NCBI GenBank assembly: GCA_009773515.1
Contig: WSXX01000004.1
Location: 124,001 to 188,000, forward strand
Direction of reading: 5' to 3'
DNA length: 64,000 nucleotides
Source: Bacteroidota bacterium
GTDB taxonomy: Bacteria; Bacteroidota; Bacteroidia; Bacteroidales; Lentimicrobiaceae
Below the pieces are notes generated by a model. That model made no database searches and was not told where the DNA came from. It was given only the letters and a program-made list of their open reading frames with translations. Both the position numbers and the translations under genes were made by a program. Below are positions 43,923-53,835 of this stretch, in pieces (positions within the stretch are counted from its first letter, which is position 1; each line of letters opens with the position of its first letter).

Positions 43923-46900
43923 TTACCTGATAAACACCTTGGCTGTTGTTACTCCCTCAGCGCCGGATAATCTAACAAGATAAATTCCGGTAGGTACATT
44001 CAAAGGAATATTATAGCTATTGCTTCCAGACAGTTTGCGTGTAATTACCTGCTGTCCCTGAAGATTAACCAGTGTAAAGCTGTATTCAGATGATTTTACA
44101 GTTTCTATTCTGAGTTCGTTTCCGGCGGCGTAAATTTTTGCACCAATGCTTTCGGGGTTGTTAACACCGATTGAAATCAGATCAAGAACCAGTACGTTGT
44201 CAAGTCCTCCGTTTGGATTGCGTGTATCGGTTACAATCCATACTCCGCTTGCCACTGAATAACTGTTAACAATGCTTCCATCGGCCAGGCTTCTTACCTC
44301 AACACGCTGAACACCGGCATCGTTCATGTTTGGTACAATTCCACCCCATGAACCATCTTCTGCTGCTACATCGGTGATGTAGAATGGCGCATATGAAGTA
44401 ATGTTTGCAAAATCAACTTCAGAAGTTTCAATGTGTGTTCCATAAAGTGGACGACCAGTTCCGGTTGTATTGTCATACAGATATACAAAGTCCTTTGGAG
44501 TGTCCTCGCTAACGCCCATAATGGCAGTTCCATGGGTTGCATCAGCTTCGGTGCCAAATTGTAACACAGTTGCGAAGTCCACTGAAGTCAGACGATAAGT
44601 TTCGGTAGTTCCTTCGTTCCCGTCGTTCAGCGAAATACGCATGTAAATCTGGTTTCCGGGAGTAAAGCGGGCATTTCCACTTGGTTCAGTGATAAACCAA
44701 CCTGTAAAAGTTCCTTCAGCAGTGGTGGTCAATTCGCCATACTCGCCAGGAATATCCAATGAAGTGCTGGTGGTGCGGCTGAATGTTCCGTCTTCAGCTA
44801 CAAAAATGCTGTTGCCTGCTCCATTGTAGTCAGGGGCATCGCTTTCAATAACAATTTTATTGTAGAAACGATAAGTTGTTTCAGCAGCAAGATTGGTTAA
44901 AGTAGCGCGGTAAGCAAAAGGAACGCGGGTATTGTTGGTTCCGTTTATTCCCTGAATAAAGAGAGGCAGATTAACATCAGTAAGTTCGGGTTGACCCGGA
45001 GCAACAACACTTCCGTTGCAGGTTACAACTTTATCAGTTGCACCACCGCCGCTGTTTACAATGGTCTGTGCATTATAGTCTCCGCTTGCCAGACCGGCTT
45101 TCAGGCGAACTGAAACCGTTAATGGCTGGCCGGTAATAATTCCGTCAGCGAAAGGCAGACTGAGTGCATCAGTAAATGTAGTTCCATCAGATGAAACCTC
45201 ATAATCGGCAGGAGCTGTAACGCTGATATTTCCACTTCCTTCAAGATCAGTTCCGCTTAAAAGATAAGTCTGAACTTCAGATGGACCGTTTCCTTCAACA
45301 TAAGTAAATCCGTTAAGTGCAGAAGGACTAACTGACAAGGTGGGCTCACCGGAAGGCATAAGATCAATTACCAGAACATCAACTTCACCGCCAAAAGGAT
45401 TGCGGGTGTCATAAATACCCCACACTCCGTCTTCGGATGTATGAACAGCCACCAGTGAACCGTTGGCGTTGCTGCGTTCTTCAATCCGGCGTATGCCATC
45501 AGGAAGGAGATTCGGAAGAATTCCGCCCCATGAGCCATTGTTTCCCTGAACCTGTGCAGTATAGAACGAAACATAGGTTCCAACAGTGGTAAAGTCGATA
45601 CCTGTGGTTTCAATGCTGGTTCCGTAAACCGGACGACCTGCGCCGGTGGTATTGTCGTAGAGGTAAATCATGTTTCCTGAAGCAGCCTCAGAAATTCCGC
45701 GGATTCCTGTTCCTTCACCTGCCTGATTTACAGTGCCAAAGTTAATAACACCAGCTGAAGCTGCAGTAGTAAGGCGTGTAACAACGGTTGTTCCGTTCTC
45801 GCCATTATTAAGCATTATACGCATGAAAACCTGATTGCCGGGAGTAAATCTTGCATTTCCGGTAGGTTCGGTCACAAACCATCCGCTGTAGCTTCCTGTA
45901 GCATCGGTGGTAAATTCGCTATACTCACCTTCAGTTCCCATCGATGTGCTGCTGGTGCGGGCAAAAGTTCCGTTTGCTGAGGCAAATATCGGGTTGCCGG
46001 CGCCATCTGTGGTTGGGGAGTCGGTATCAATTACAACTTTGTTGTAATAACGATAAGTTGCATTGGGCATCATATTGCTTATGGTTGCCCTGAAAGTAAA
46101 AGGTACACGCTGAGCATTGGTGCCGTTCAAACCCTGAATATACATGGGTACTGTTTCAGCAGCCAATACAGGAACAGGATAGGTTACATTCCCTGAACAG
46201 GTTACAATGGCATTTGGAGCTGTTCCTCCTGCATGTACAATCTGCTGACCATTATAGTCACCAACTGCAAGACCGGCTTTTAACCTGACAGAGATGGTAA
46301 GAGGCTGGCCGGTGATAATTCCGCCGGCAAAAGGAAGGTCTAGCGCAGCAGCGTAAGTTGTTCCATTGAGTGAAATTTCATAATCGGCAGGCGCAGTTAC
46401 AGTAACATTTCCGGTACCTTCAAGATTTGCAGCACTGATGTTGTAGGTCTGAGCTGCTGATGGTCCGTTGCCGATAACGTAAGTAAATCCGCTCAGACTT
46501 GCAGGTGCAACTGAAATAACCGGTGCATTTGCAGCTATAAGATCGATTACAAGCACTTCAGTGACTCCACCAACCGGATTGACGGTATTGGTTGCACCCC
46601 ACATTCCATCTGCTGAAACATCAGTTTTAACCACACTGCCTGTTGTTAAGGAGCGTTCTTCAATCAGCCTTACACCGTTATTGTTGATGTTAGGCACAAT
46701 ACTACCCCATGCACCGTTTACACCAGAAACGTTTTCGCGGTAGAAAGCTGAATAGGATGATATGGCTGTAAAGTCAACTCCCGTTACTTCAATACTTGTA
46801 CCTGTAAGTGGGCGTCCGGTGCCGTTTGTATTGTCATAGAGGAAAACGAAATTTTTGGGAGCTGCGGCTGAAGTTGCACGGATTGCAGTTCCTTCTGTAG

Positions 46901-48668
46901 CAGCAGGATTTGTTCCAAAGCTTATGGCCGTTGCGAAATCAACAGATGTTGGTCTGTTGACAGCAGTTGTTCCGCCTGCTCCGTTATTCAGGGTAATTCT
47001 TACAAAAACCTGATTACCGGCAGTAAATCGGGCATTTGTAGTAGCTTCATTCAAAAACCAACCGGTAAAAGAGCCTGTGGCATCGGTGGTGAACTCTCCG
47101 TAAGCGCCTGCAGTTGAGAGGCTTGGACTTGTTGATCTTATAAAAGTGCCGTCTGCAAGCACAAATATCGGATTTCCAGCTCCGCCTGCTGTTGGTGTAT
47201 CAGTTGAAATAACAAACTGATTTATGTAACGGTAAGTTGCATTTGGTAGCAGGTTCGATAGGGTTGCTCTGAATGCAAATGGTATCCTGTTGTCTGCTGG
47301 TGCAGCAGCATTGATAAACTGTGGCAGTATAATGGAAGTAATTGCCGGAGCAGGACTTATGGTGATTGAACTACTGGTGGCCTGAGTAAGACCAGTTGAA
47401 TTTGCATTCAATGTAAAAGAGCCCGGAGCACTGAAAGTAATATCGTTAAAAGTTGCAACTCCGGCTACTGCAGCGCGGGTGGCTGTGCCTCCAAGTGTTC
47501 CTGTACCTGTAGCAATGCTTAGTGTTATATCACCGGTGTAGCCGGGATCGACCGTGTTGTCGCCACGACGGGCTTCCACAGTAAATGAAGCAACTGCATT
47601 TCCTTGTGTGCCGGTTGCCGGAAAATTAACAAAAGCCAGTTGGGTTGCTGGTGCTGAAACCAGGTAGCTTTGAAGGCCGGATGTTGTTGATGCTGCACCA
47701 TTGTCGGTGGCTGTGATTGTATAATAAACAGTAGTTCCATCAACCTGAGCAGGAATGCTGCTCACTGTGGTGTAAGTACTTCCGCTTCCCAGAGTCATAT
47801 TGATGGGATTAGTAAGGCTTCCGCTTACTGTTCCCCAGTTTAATACAACTGAAGCAACTGTTCCGTCGCTATCTGTAACATTGGCACTCACTGAAACGGT
47901 TGTTGTTGGAGTGATGCCTGTGGCAGGGGTTTGAATGATGTTCGTTATAGAAGGCGGATTATTCCCTCCGGAATTGCCTGTTATTACTATATCATCTATC
48001 CCTACCCATTCGTCGTTACCAATAGCATTTGTAGTAATAATCCGCAATTCAAGCTGAGCCTGATTTGCAGCACCAGCAGGTAATGTAACACTCACCGGGG
48101 TTACGAGAGTAGCTAAAGAGGGTCCTATTGTTGCATCTGCAACAAAGCCCTCTGGAATATTAATGAAATCACCCGTTGTGCCAATCCTATATTGCAAAGC
48201 TACGGGCTGTATAGCATTATCTATTGAACCATCAATATCCCTAAGATTGTATGATACCTGAACATTTGTAACGCCGGTAGTATTCAGATAAATGACAATA
48301 TTTGGTGCATCAGCTGTTCCGGATCCCTGAAAAGCAACCACCGGATTCGTAATCTCAAATTCTGTAACTCCTCCTGTTGTATATGTGTCAGGATTGGTTT
48401 GATTTGCGTTTACATCAATAGCAAGTCCTCCTTGTAACAAAACAGTCTGTGGATCAACACCCGTAGCAGTTGTAAGATCATCACCCCTGTATCCAATTAT
48501 ACTGGGTACTCCGGACCAATCATCATTGGTAGTTATTAAACCAGTATTTGTCCAGTTCTGTGTGAATGAACTACTAGAAAGGCCATGATAAGTTTGACCT
48601 GTCATTTCCAATGTGGTGAATATTAATGTTATCACCAAAGTGAAGATTATCAATATTTTTTGTTTCAT
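43923..48668 (-). CDS. Giant T9SS-exported repeat protein
   Basis: This 1581-residue protein has a signal peptide (hydrophobic ILIIFTLVITLIFTTLEM, cleavage near TGQ); the chosen start is ATG 48668, since the longer frame adds 12 non-signal residues. The N-terminal part carries beta-domains with DWSGVPSIIGYRGD and an Ig-like segment. The rest alternates two modules: an Ig-like one (SLSGFTYVIGNGPS ... NVTVTAPADYEISLNGTT) and a longer one (IPFAFRATLSNLLPNATYRY ... GNQVFVRITLNNGAGGTT), the latter seen three times. The C-terminal sorting domain has ELRIETVKSSEYSFTLVN, LQGQQVI, NVPTGIYLVRLSGAEG. A related single-module version is encoded next (48806-50899). Expected to be displayed or secreted by T9SS. 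Confidence 0.88.
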   Translation of the reverse strand: MKQKILIIFTLVITLIFTTLEMTGQTYHGLSSSSFTQNWTNTGLITTNDDWSGVPSIIGYRGDDLTTATGVDPQTVLLQGGLAIDVNANQTNPDTYTTGGVTEFEITNPVVAFQGSGTADAPNIVIYLNTTGVTNVQVSYNLRDIDGSIDNAIQPVALQYRIGTTGDFINIPEGFVADATIGPSLATLVTPVSVTLPAGAANQAQLELRIITTNAIGNDEWVGIDDIVITGNSGGNNPPSITNIIQTPATGITPTTTVSVSANVTDSDGTVASVVLNWGTVSGSLTNPINMTLGSGSTYTTVSSIPAQVDGTTVYYTITATDNGAASTTSGLQSYLVSAPATQLAFVNFPATGTQGNAVASFTVEARRGDNTVDPGYTGDITLSIATGTGTLGGTATRAAVAGVATFNDITFSAPGSFTLNANSTGLTQATSSSITISPAPAITSIILPQFINAAAPADNRIPFAFRATLSNLLPNATYRYINQFVISTDTPTAGGAGNPIFVLADGTFIRSTSPSLSTAGAYGEFTTDATGSFTGWFLNEATTNARFTAGNQVFVRITLNNGAGGTTAVNRPTSVDFATAISFGTNPAATEGTAIRATSAAAPKNFVFLYDNTNGTGRPLTGTSIEVTGVDFTAISSYSAFYRENVSGVNGAWGSIVPNINNNGVRLIEERSLTTGSVVKTDVSADGMWGATNTVNPVGGVTEVLVIDLIAANAPVISVAPASLSGFTYVIGNGPSAAQTYNISAANLEGTGNVTVTAPADYEISLNGTTYAAALDLPFAGGIITGQPLTISVRLKAGLAVGDYNGQQIVHAGGTAPNAIVTCSGNVTYPVPVLAAETVPMYIQGLNGTNAQRVPFTFRATISNMMPNATYRYYNKVVIDTDSPTTDGAGNPIFASANGTFARTSSTSMGTEGEYSEFTTDATGSYSGWFVTEPTGNARFTPGNQVFMRIMLNNGENGTTVVTRLTTAASAGVINFGTVNQAGEGTGIRGISEAASGNMIYLYDNTTGAGRPVYGTSIETTGIDFTTVGTYVSFYTAQVQGNNGSWGGILPNLLPDGIRRIEERSNANGSLVAVHTSEDGVWGIYDTRNPFGGEVDVLVIDLMPSGEPTLSVSPSALNGFTYVEGNGPSEVQTYLLSGTDLEGSGNISVTAPADYEVSSDGTTFTDALSLPFADGIITGQPLTVSVRLKAGLASGDYNAQTIVNSGGGATDKVVTCNGSVVAPGQPELTDVNLPLFIQGINGTNNTRVPFAYRATLTNLAAETTYRFYNKIVIESDAPDYNGAGNSIFVAEDGTFSRTTSTSLDIPGEYGELTTTAEGTFTGWFITEPSGNARFTPGNQIYMRISLNDGNEGTTETYRLTSVDFATVLQFGTEADATHGTAIMGVSEDTPKDFVYLYDNTTGTGRPLYGTHIETSEVDFANITSYAPFYITDVAAEDGSWGGIVPNMNDAGVQRVEVRSLADGSIVNSYSVASGVWIVTDTRNPNGGLDNVLVLDLISIGVNNPESIGAKIYAAGNELRIETVKSSEYSFTLVNLQGQQVITRKLSGSNSYNIPLNVPTGIYLVRLSGAEGVTTAKVFIR

Positions 48669-48733
48669 TTTATTTGATTTAAATATTGTTTCAAAAATTA
48701 GCAAAGTAAGCGAAGTAGCATAAAATTAAAAAT

Positions 48734-48776
48734 AAACCACACCTCTTGTCTTAAGTATAGATAAGAGGTGTGGTTT
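48734..48776 (-). terminator. Intrinsic terminator between the two T9SS genes
   Basis: Arms AAACCACACCTCTT (48734-48747) and AAGAGGTGTGGTTT (48763-48776) pair perfectly over 14 bases with a 15-base loop. On the minus strand it is followed by a T-rich run (ATTTTTAATTTT). It lies 29 bases beyond the stop of the 48806-50899 gene. Confidence 0.85.
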
Positions 48777-48805
48777 TAGGAAGAAACTTTTATAATCAAA
48801 TCTGC

Positions 48806-50899
48806 TTACTTCACCAACACCTTGCTGCTAACCATGCCTTTATTGCTTACAATTCGAACAATGTAAATTCCGGCAGGGGCATCAAGTGTGTAATTGGCAG
48901 AGGTGCCATTAAGGCTGAAATCAGCAACTTGTTGTCCGTATAGGTTGATCACCTGTACAGTTCCGTTGATCTGCTGATTGAGTTCAATGTTCAGGGTTTT
49001 GCCATAGGTAAATATTTTACCCATTTCACTTACAGGTGAACCAATTCCCAAAGTAGTGTTGATAACCAGTACGGTTTCGATTCCACCTGAAGGATTTTTG
49101 GTATCAACATCTTTCCATACTCCGTTTTCTGAAGTGTGATTGCTAACTATTGCTCCGGTGGTAAGGCTGCGTTCTTCAACCCTTTTAACGCCGTTGGCAT
49201 TAATGTTTGGAACAATTCCACCCCAGGCGCCTTCAGCTCCTGCAACATTGGTTGCATAGAACTCAGCATAGGTTCCGGCAAGAAACTCAACACCGCTGGC
49301 TTCAATCTGAGTTGCATAAAGCGGACGACCGGTTCCGGCGATATTGTCATAAAGCAATGCAAAGTTTTTAGCTGTAAAGTTGCTAATACCGCGAATGGCT
49401 GTGCCTGTTGAGTCAGCAGCTGTGGTATAGAAACCAAGAACTTTTACGCTTTCAGTGGAGGTGAGGCGTGTAGCTTCAGCAGTTCCACCTGCACCATCAT
49501 TGAGCATAATGCGCATAAAAATCTCATTTCCTGGTTTGAATCTTGCATTTCCGCTTGGCTCTGTAATAAACCATCCTGAAAATGATCCGGCTGCATCGGT
49601 AGTGAATTCGTTATGCTGGCCGGGGGCTGTCATCGAGGTACTGGTTGTGCGTGTGAATGTACCGGTTGATGGATCAACAAAAATACAGTTTCCGGCACCG
49701 TTATAGTCTGGAGCATCTGATCCGGACACAGCTTTGTTGTAATATTTGTAAGTTGAGGATGGCAATAAATTGGACAATGTTGCATGGAAAGCGTAAGGAA
49801 CCCTGTTTGCGTTGGCAGGGGTTGCGCCTTCAATAAACCTTGGAAGAATAATTGATGAGATAGCTGCAGGGGTAGTTGATGTAACTGAGCCACTAAGAGC
49901 AACAGTAACTTCGGGGGCACCACCTCCATTAACCACCATACTTCCGGCATAGCTTCCGGCAACTAAGCCTGCTTTTAAGCGAATGCGCACAGGTACATTT
50001 CCGTTGCCGGGAAAGCTTCCGTTTTCGTAAGCAACGTTGCCCGGAGTACTAAAGAAATCGGTTCCGTTAACTGACCACTCAAAATCAGCAGAAATCGTAT
50101 AAGTAACTACTCCTGATGCAGGAGTCAAGTTAAATGCGTTCAGCGTTGAAATCTGCAATTCTGATGGGCCGCTGCCTTCAACATAAGTAAAACCCGAAAG
50201 ACTTGAAGGTGTTGCAGTAATTAAAGGAGAATCGCCGGCACCATAAAAAGTAACATTGTCGTACCTGAGAGTGCCTCCGGTGCCATAAGCGCCAGCTGGA
50301 TTTGAAGGGCCGTAATTGGCTCCGTCGAAAAATTCAGTAACAATTCTAACTGCAAAAGATGGGTTGTTGGCAGCACCAGCTATTGATGCAAAATCAGCTG
50401 TGCGCAAGTACCATGTATCTCCGGCATCAGCCATATACCTGCCATTGTCAAAGCCTTTGTCCACGCCTGCAGCTGTGTTGGTTGCATTCGCTGCTGATGC
50501 ATCAAAGTTTACCCAGTCGGTTCCGTTAAGGGTGTATTTTAACCGCAAACGGTTGGCTGAGGTATTGCTGTGGCGATGAGCCCACTCCAGACTGATATTG
50601 CTGAAAGTGGTTGTCGCTGCACTGAATTGAACGCCTGCTGTTGACTGGTTTGTACCCTGCTCAGGGTAGGTAGAAGTATTCCATCCCCTGTCGGGATTGC
50701 CTGTAAAACCAGCTGCATAAGTTGCCGTTGTGCCTCCGACAAGGTCAGCTGTTCCTGATCCGATGGTTGGGTTGGTGTTTTCAGCGTTAAAATCCCATTG
50801 TGTGATAATAACCTGAGCCTGCGAAGTGTATGTGCTGGCAGTAAATCCAGCAACAAGCGCAAGAATGGTTAAAAAGCGTGAAAGGTAATTTTGTTTCAT
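48806..50899 (-). CDS. T9SS-exported protein related to its downstream neighbour
   Basis: This 697-residue protein has a signal peptide (LTILALVAGFTASTYTSQAQ, cleavage after AQ). Residues 30-215 form a jelly-roll-like beta domain (QWDFNAENTNPTIGSG; WNTSTYPEQGTNQST; LRYDNVTFYGAG). Next come one Ig-like module (SLSGFTYVEGSGPSELQIST) and one module of the type repeated in the neighbouring gene (VPYAFHATLSNLLPSSTYKYYN ... GNEIFMRIMLNDGAGGT). The C-terminal sorting domain includes TVQVINLYGQQVADF and APAGIYIVRIVSNKG, ending in SKVLVK. Shared modules and tandem position indicate duplication. Expected in the outer-membrane surface or medium via T9SS; ligand unknown. Confidence 0.88.
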   Translation of the reverse strand: MKQNYLSRFLTILALVAGFTASTYTSQAQVIITQWDFNAENTNPTIGSGTADLVGGTTATYAAGFTGNPDRGWNTSTYPEQGTNQSTAGVQFSAATTTFSNISLEWAHRHSNTSANRLRLKYTLNGTDWVNFDASAANATNTAAGVDKGFDNGRYMADAGDTWYLRTADFASIAGAANNPSFAVRIVTEFFDGANYGPSNPAGAYGTGGTLRYDNVTFYGAGDSPLITATPSSLSGFTYVEGSGPSELQISTLNAFNLTPASGVVTYTISADFEWSVNGTDFFSTPGNVAYENGSFPGNGNVPVRIRLKAGLVAGSYAGSMVVNGGGAPEVTVALSGSVTSTTPAAISSIILPRFIEGATPANANRVPYAFHATLSNLLPSSTYKYYNKAVSGSDAPDYNGAGNCIFVDPSTGTFTRTTSTSMTAPGQHNEFTTDAAGSFSGWFITEPSGNARFKPGNEIFMRIMLNDGAGGTAEATRLTSTESVKVLGFYTTAADSTGTAIRGISNFTAKNFALLYDNIAGTGRPLYATQIEASGVEFLAGTYAEFYATNVAGAEGAWGGIVPNINANGVKRVEERSLTTGAIVSNHTSENGVWKDVDTKNPSGGIETVLVINTTLGIGSPVSEMGKIFTYGKTLNIELNQQINGTVQVINLYGQQVADFSLNGTSANYTLDAPAGIYIVRIVSNKGMVSSKVLVK

Positions 50900-51402
50900 G
50901 ATGAAAAGGTTAAATGGTGAAAAATATGATTAATTGTTTTTTTGATGTTACAAAGTGTGAATTTAGTAAATCGAAATCAATCTACAAATTTAGCGCATTT
51001 TTGTATTGCCTTTGTTAATTAATCTTAAACAATTCTGCCAATCTGTGAAAGAAATTCTATTAATTCTTTATAATTTGTTGTTTGCTGATTGTCAGTGTTA
51101 TGTATAAAAATCGGTCGGTTTTGTATATGCCGGTTATTGTCAGAGGCTCTTTTTATATTTCTTGCAAAATGCCGGATTATTTCAAAAAATTACACTGTTA
51201 AAACTATACAAGGAAACAGCAAAATATTACTTATGTCTGAGTACGCCTTTACGGCAGAAATTTAAACTGCAGTAAAAGAGTGATATATGATAAAACCAAA
51301 CTCTACAACAGAATCATTTATCAGAATCGCCATTGTACAAACAGATTAATATTACAATGTATTTTTAGTTAGTTTTGAAAGTCCATATAAAATGCACTGA
51401 TT
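50900..51402. other. 500-bp divergent intergenic region
   Basis: Contains no credible gene. On the minus strand TAAATTTG (50985-50992) matches the -7 consensus but lacks a good upstream TTTG. On the plus strand TAGTTTTG (51370-51377) lies 26 bases before the start of the DUF47 gene and could be its -7 element, again without a clear -33. Otherwise I see nothing notable. Confidence 0.4.
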
Positions 51403-52050
51403 ATGCTGCTTTTCCGTCATGCACAAAAATCCATCGAGTTGATTGATAGCTTTCTTAACCTTATTGATCAGGGATCAATTTTGTTTAAGGAAGGCGTTAG
51501 AAATTACCTTTATGGTAATCGTGAAAGTTTTTTAAGCAATCTTCAAACTCTTTCCAATCTTGAAACAGAAGCAGATATCCTGAAAAGGAAAACGGAAAAT
51601 ATTCTTTACACCCAATCACTTATGCCTCAACTCAGGGGCGACATTCTGAAATTGCTTGAAGAACTCGACAACATCATCGATCTTGCGAAGACCAGTCTGT
51701 TTCAGTTTGATGTTGAAAATCCATTTATTCCGGCTGAGCTGAATCAGGATCTGGTTAAACTAACCGAACTCTCAACTGCTGCCATCGAATCGGTGATTCC
51801 TGCTGCAAGGGCATATTTCAGAGATCCGGATTCGGTCAAGGAAAAACTTCACAGGGTTTATCTCTACGAAAAAGAAGCCGATAAACTCGCTGATGCAATA
51901 AAACGAAAAGTATTTCATGATATGCCTAATCTGAAATTGAGCGAAAAATTTCACCTCAGGTATTTTACATTACATATTGAAACATTGTCGGATGCTGCTG
52001 AAAAAACAGCAGATGTGCTTTCAATTATGGCCATAAAACGCACGATTTGA
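51403..52050 (+). CDS. DUF47 / PhoU-like phosphate-transport regulator
   Basis: This 215-residue all-helical cytoplasmic protein matches the DUF47 family, relatives of PhoU that partner PiT transporters. Visible family features are FRHAQKSIELIDSFLNLI, LSNLETEADILKRKTENILY, a helix with GDILKLLEELDNIIDLAK, and a second EADKLADAIKRKVFHD repeat with acidic residues that usually bind metal clusters. It sits 19 bases upstream of the PiT gene, a pairing frequently observed in bacteria. It presumably modulates phosphate uptake through the transporter; direct interaction is inferred from the linkage. Confidence 0.92.
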   Translation: MLLFRHAQKSIELIDSFLNLIDQGSILFKEGVRNYLYGNRESFLSNLQTLSNLETEADILKRKTENILYTQSLMPQLRGDILKLLEELDNIIDLAKTSLFQFDVENPFIPAELNQDLVKLTELSTAAIESVIPAARAYFRDPDSVKEKLHRVYLYEKEADKLADAIKRKVFHDMPNLKLSEKFHLRYFTLHIETLSDAAEKTADVLSIMAIKRTI

Positions 52051-52069
52051 TCTAATTATAAAACGCCTG

Positions 52070-53824
52070 ATGTTGTTTTTGATTTTTCTGTCAAGTGGTC
52101 TTTTTCTTGGTTGGTCTCTCGGAGCCAACGATGCCGCCAATATTTTTGGTTCGGCTGTGGGATCGAAGATGATCAGGTTCAGGAGGGCAGCTTTAATCGC
52201 TAGTGTATTTGTGGTTTTGGGCGCGGTTTTTCAGGGGCGCGGAACTTCTGAAACCCTTTCAAGTCTGGGTGCTGTTGATGCATTGGCCGGCGGTTTTACG
52301 GTTTCGCTCTGCGCTGCTTTTACCGTTTTCTGGATGACCAGATATGCAATTCCGGTTTCTACAAGTCAGGCTGTAGTTGGCGCTATTATCGGATGGAGCA
52401 CTTTTGTGGGACAGGCAACCGACTATAAGGTTTTGTCAGTAATTGTGAGTTCATGGATTTCTGGTCCGATTCTCGGGATGATATTTGCTGCCTTGCTTTT
52501 TATAGCACTACGCAAACTCCTGAGAAGATTAAAAATTCATGTCATAAAGCTTGATGCTTATATCAGAATTTCATTAATTGTAGTTGGCGCATTTGGTGCA
52601 TATAGTTTGGGCGCCAATAATATTGCCAATGTAATGGGCGTATTTGTTAATTCAGCTCCTGACGTTTTTCTGGATTTCGGGTTATTCTCTCTCGATGGAG
52701 TTCAGCTCTTATTTCTGCTTGGCGGACTTGCCATTGCTGCCGGTATTTTCACCTACAGCGAAAAAGTGATGAATACTGTAGGAAATGGCATCTTATCGCT
52801 CAATGCCGAAGCCGCAATTGTTGTTGTGCTGTCTCAGGCTCTTGTACTTTTTATTTTTTCTTCTTCAAGCTTATCGGCATTGCTGGTTTCTATTGGATTG
52901 CCGGCAATTCCACTGGTTCCTGTTTCCAGTACACAGGTAGTGGTTGGTTCGGTGATAGGAATCGGGCTGGTAAAAGGTGTCAGAGAAATAAAACTCAAAG
53001 CGCTGGGCGAAATTGTAATTGGCTGGATGATAACTCCTTTGGCAGCCGGGATACTTACCTATGTAGCATTGTTTTTTGTACAAAATGTATTTCATCTTAA
53101 AGTATCATCCGGGGCTTCTGAAAGCAATGATTTGGTTTCTTCTCCGCTTAGCAGCAGTAGTATTGCAGAAACTACTCATTATGTAAATCTTGTTTTACCA
53201 GCGGTTTTGGTAGTGGCTGCTTTTGCAATAATAGTGCTGATATTCCTCATTTTCAGGCAGCAGAAATTGCGACTGAAAGCTGAAAATGAACTTCTCCAGC
53301 AACAGAATAATTATTATCAGGCACAAAAAACGCTCAGCACTATGGAGGTTTCGGCTATACAGTCAGAAAATAATCTGCTGAATCAGAAACTTGAAAACCG
53401 CCGCCGCGAATACACCAATATCGCGCTGAATATTACCAGCCAAAAAGAATTTCTTCAAAAGATTTCCTCGATTATTGATGATATCAGAAATACTGACGAA
53501 AAGGAGATCATTGATAATAAATTAAAAGAAGTCAGTACTATACTCCGGCAGAAAATGTCGTTTAGTGATGAAACTGACGAGTTTTATTCCAAAATTGAGC
53601 AAACTGACAGGGATTTCAGACAAAAACTCGCTTCATTATTCCCTGACCTGACCGAACAAGAAAAGAAACTGGCAATTCTTCTGAGGCTGAATCTATCCTC
53701 AAAGGAGATTTCTCCATTGCTTGGTATTTCTTCGAAGAGCGTGGAAATTGCCAGATACAGACTCCGAAAACGATTAAATCTCAAACAAGGTGAAAGCCTG
53801 ATCAATTTTATTCAGAACCTTTAA
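52070..53824 (+). CDS. PiT-family phosphate transporter fused to a LuxR-type HTH domain
   Basis: PiT proteins import inorganic phosphate with cations. This 584-residue protein has both signature repeats, SLGANDAANIFGSAVG (residues 17-32) and SLGANNIANVMG (179-190), with the multi-helix core ending near 340. A Ser-rich linker (346-368) leads to an extra membrane helix (about 371-395), a coiled coil (about 397-450) and a C-terminal LuxR/GerE-type helix-turn-helix (about 525-584; LTEQEKKLAILLRLNLSSK, then SVEIARYRLRKRL). The HTH matches those on Bacteroidota membrane regulators. Since family PiT termini are thought to be extracytoplasmic, the added helix would place the HTH in the cytoplasm. This suggests combined transport and regulation; DUF47 precedes and a porin follows. 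Confidence 0.9.
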   Translation: MLFLIFLSSGLFLGWSLGANDAANIFGSAVGSKMIRFRRAALIASVFVVLGAVFQGRGTSETLSSLGAVDALAGGFTVSLCAAFTVFWMTRYAIPVSTSQAVVGAIIGWSTFVGQATDYKVLSVIVSSWISGPILGMIFAALLFIALRKLLRRLKIHVIKLDAYIRISLIVVGAFGAYSLGANNIANVMGVFVNSAPDVFLDFGLFSLDGVQLLFLLGGLAIAAGIFTYSEKVMNTVGNGILSLNAEAAIVVVLSQALVLFIFSSSSLSALLVSIGLPAIPLVPVSSTQVVVGSVIGIGLVKGVREIKLKALGEIVIGWMITPLAAGILTYVALFFVQNVFHLKVSSGASESNDLVSSPLSSSSIAETTHYVNLVLPAVLVVAAFAIIVLIFLIFRQQKLRLKAENELLQQQNNYYQAQKTLSTMEVSAIQSENNLLNQKLENRRREYTNIALNITSQKEFLQKISSIIDDIRNTDEKEIIDNKLKEVSTILRQKMSFSDETDEFYSKIEQTDRDFRQKLASLFPDLTEQEKKLAILLRLNLSSKEISPLLGISSKSVEIARYRLRKRLNLKQGESLINFIQNL

Positions 53825-53835
53825 TTCAAACCAAT

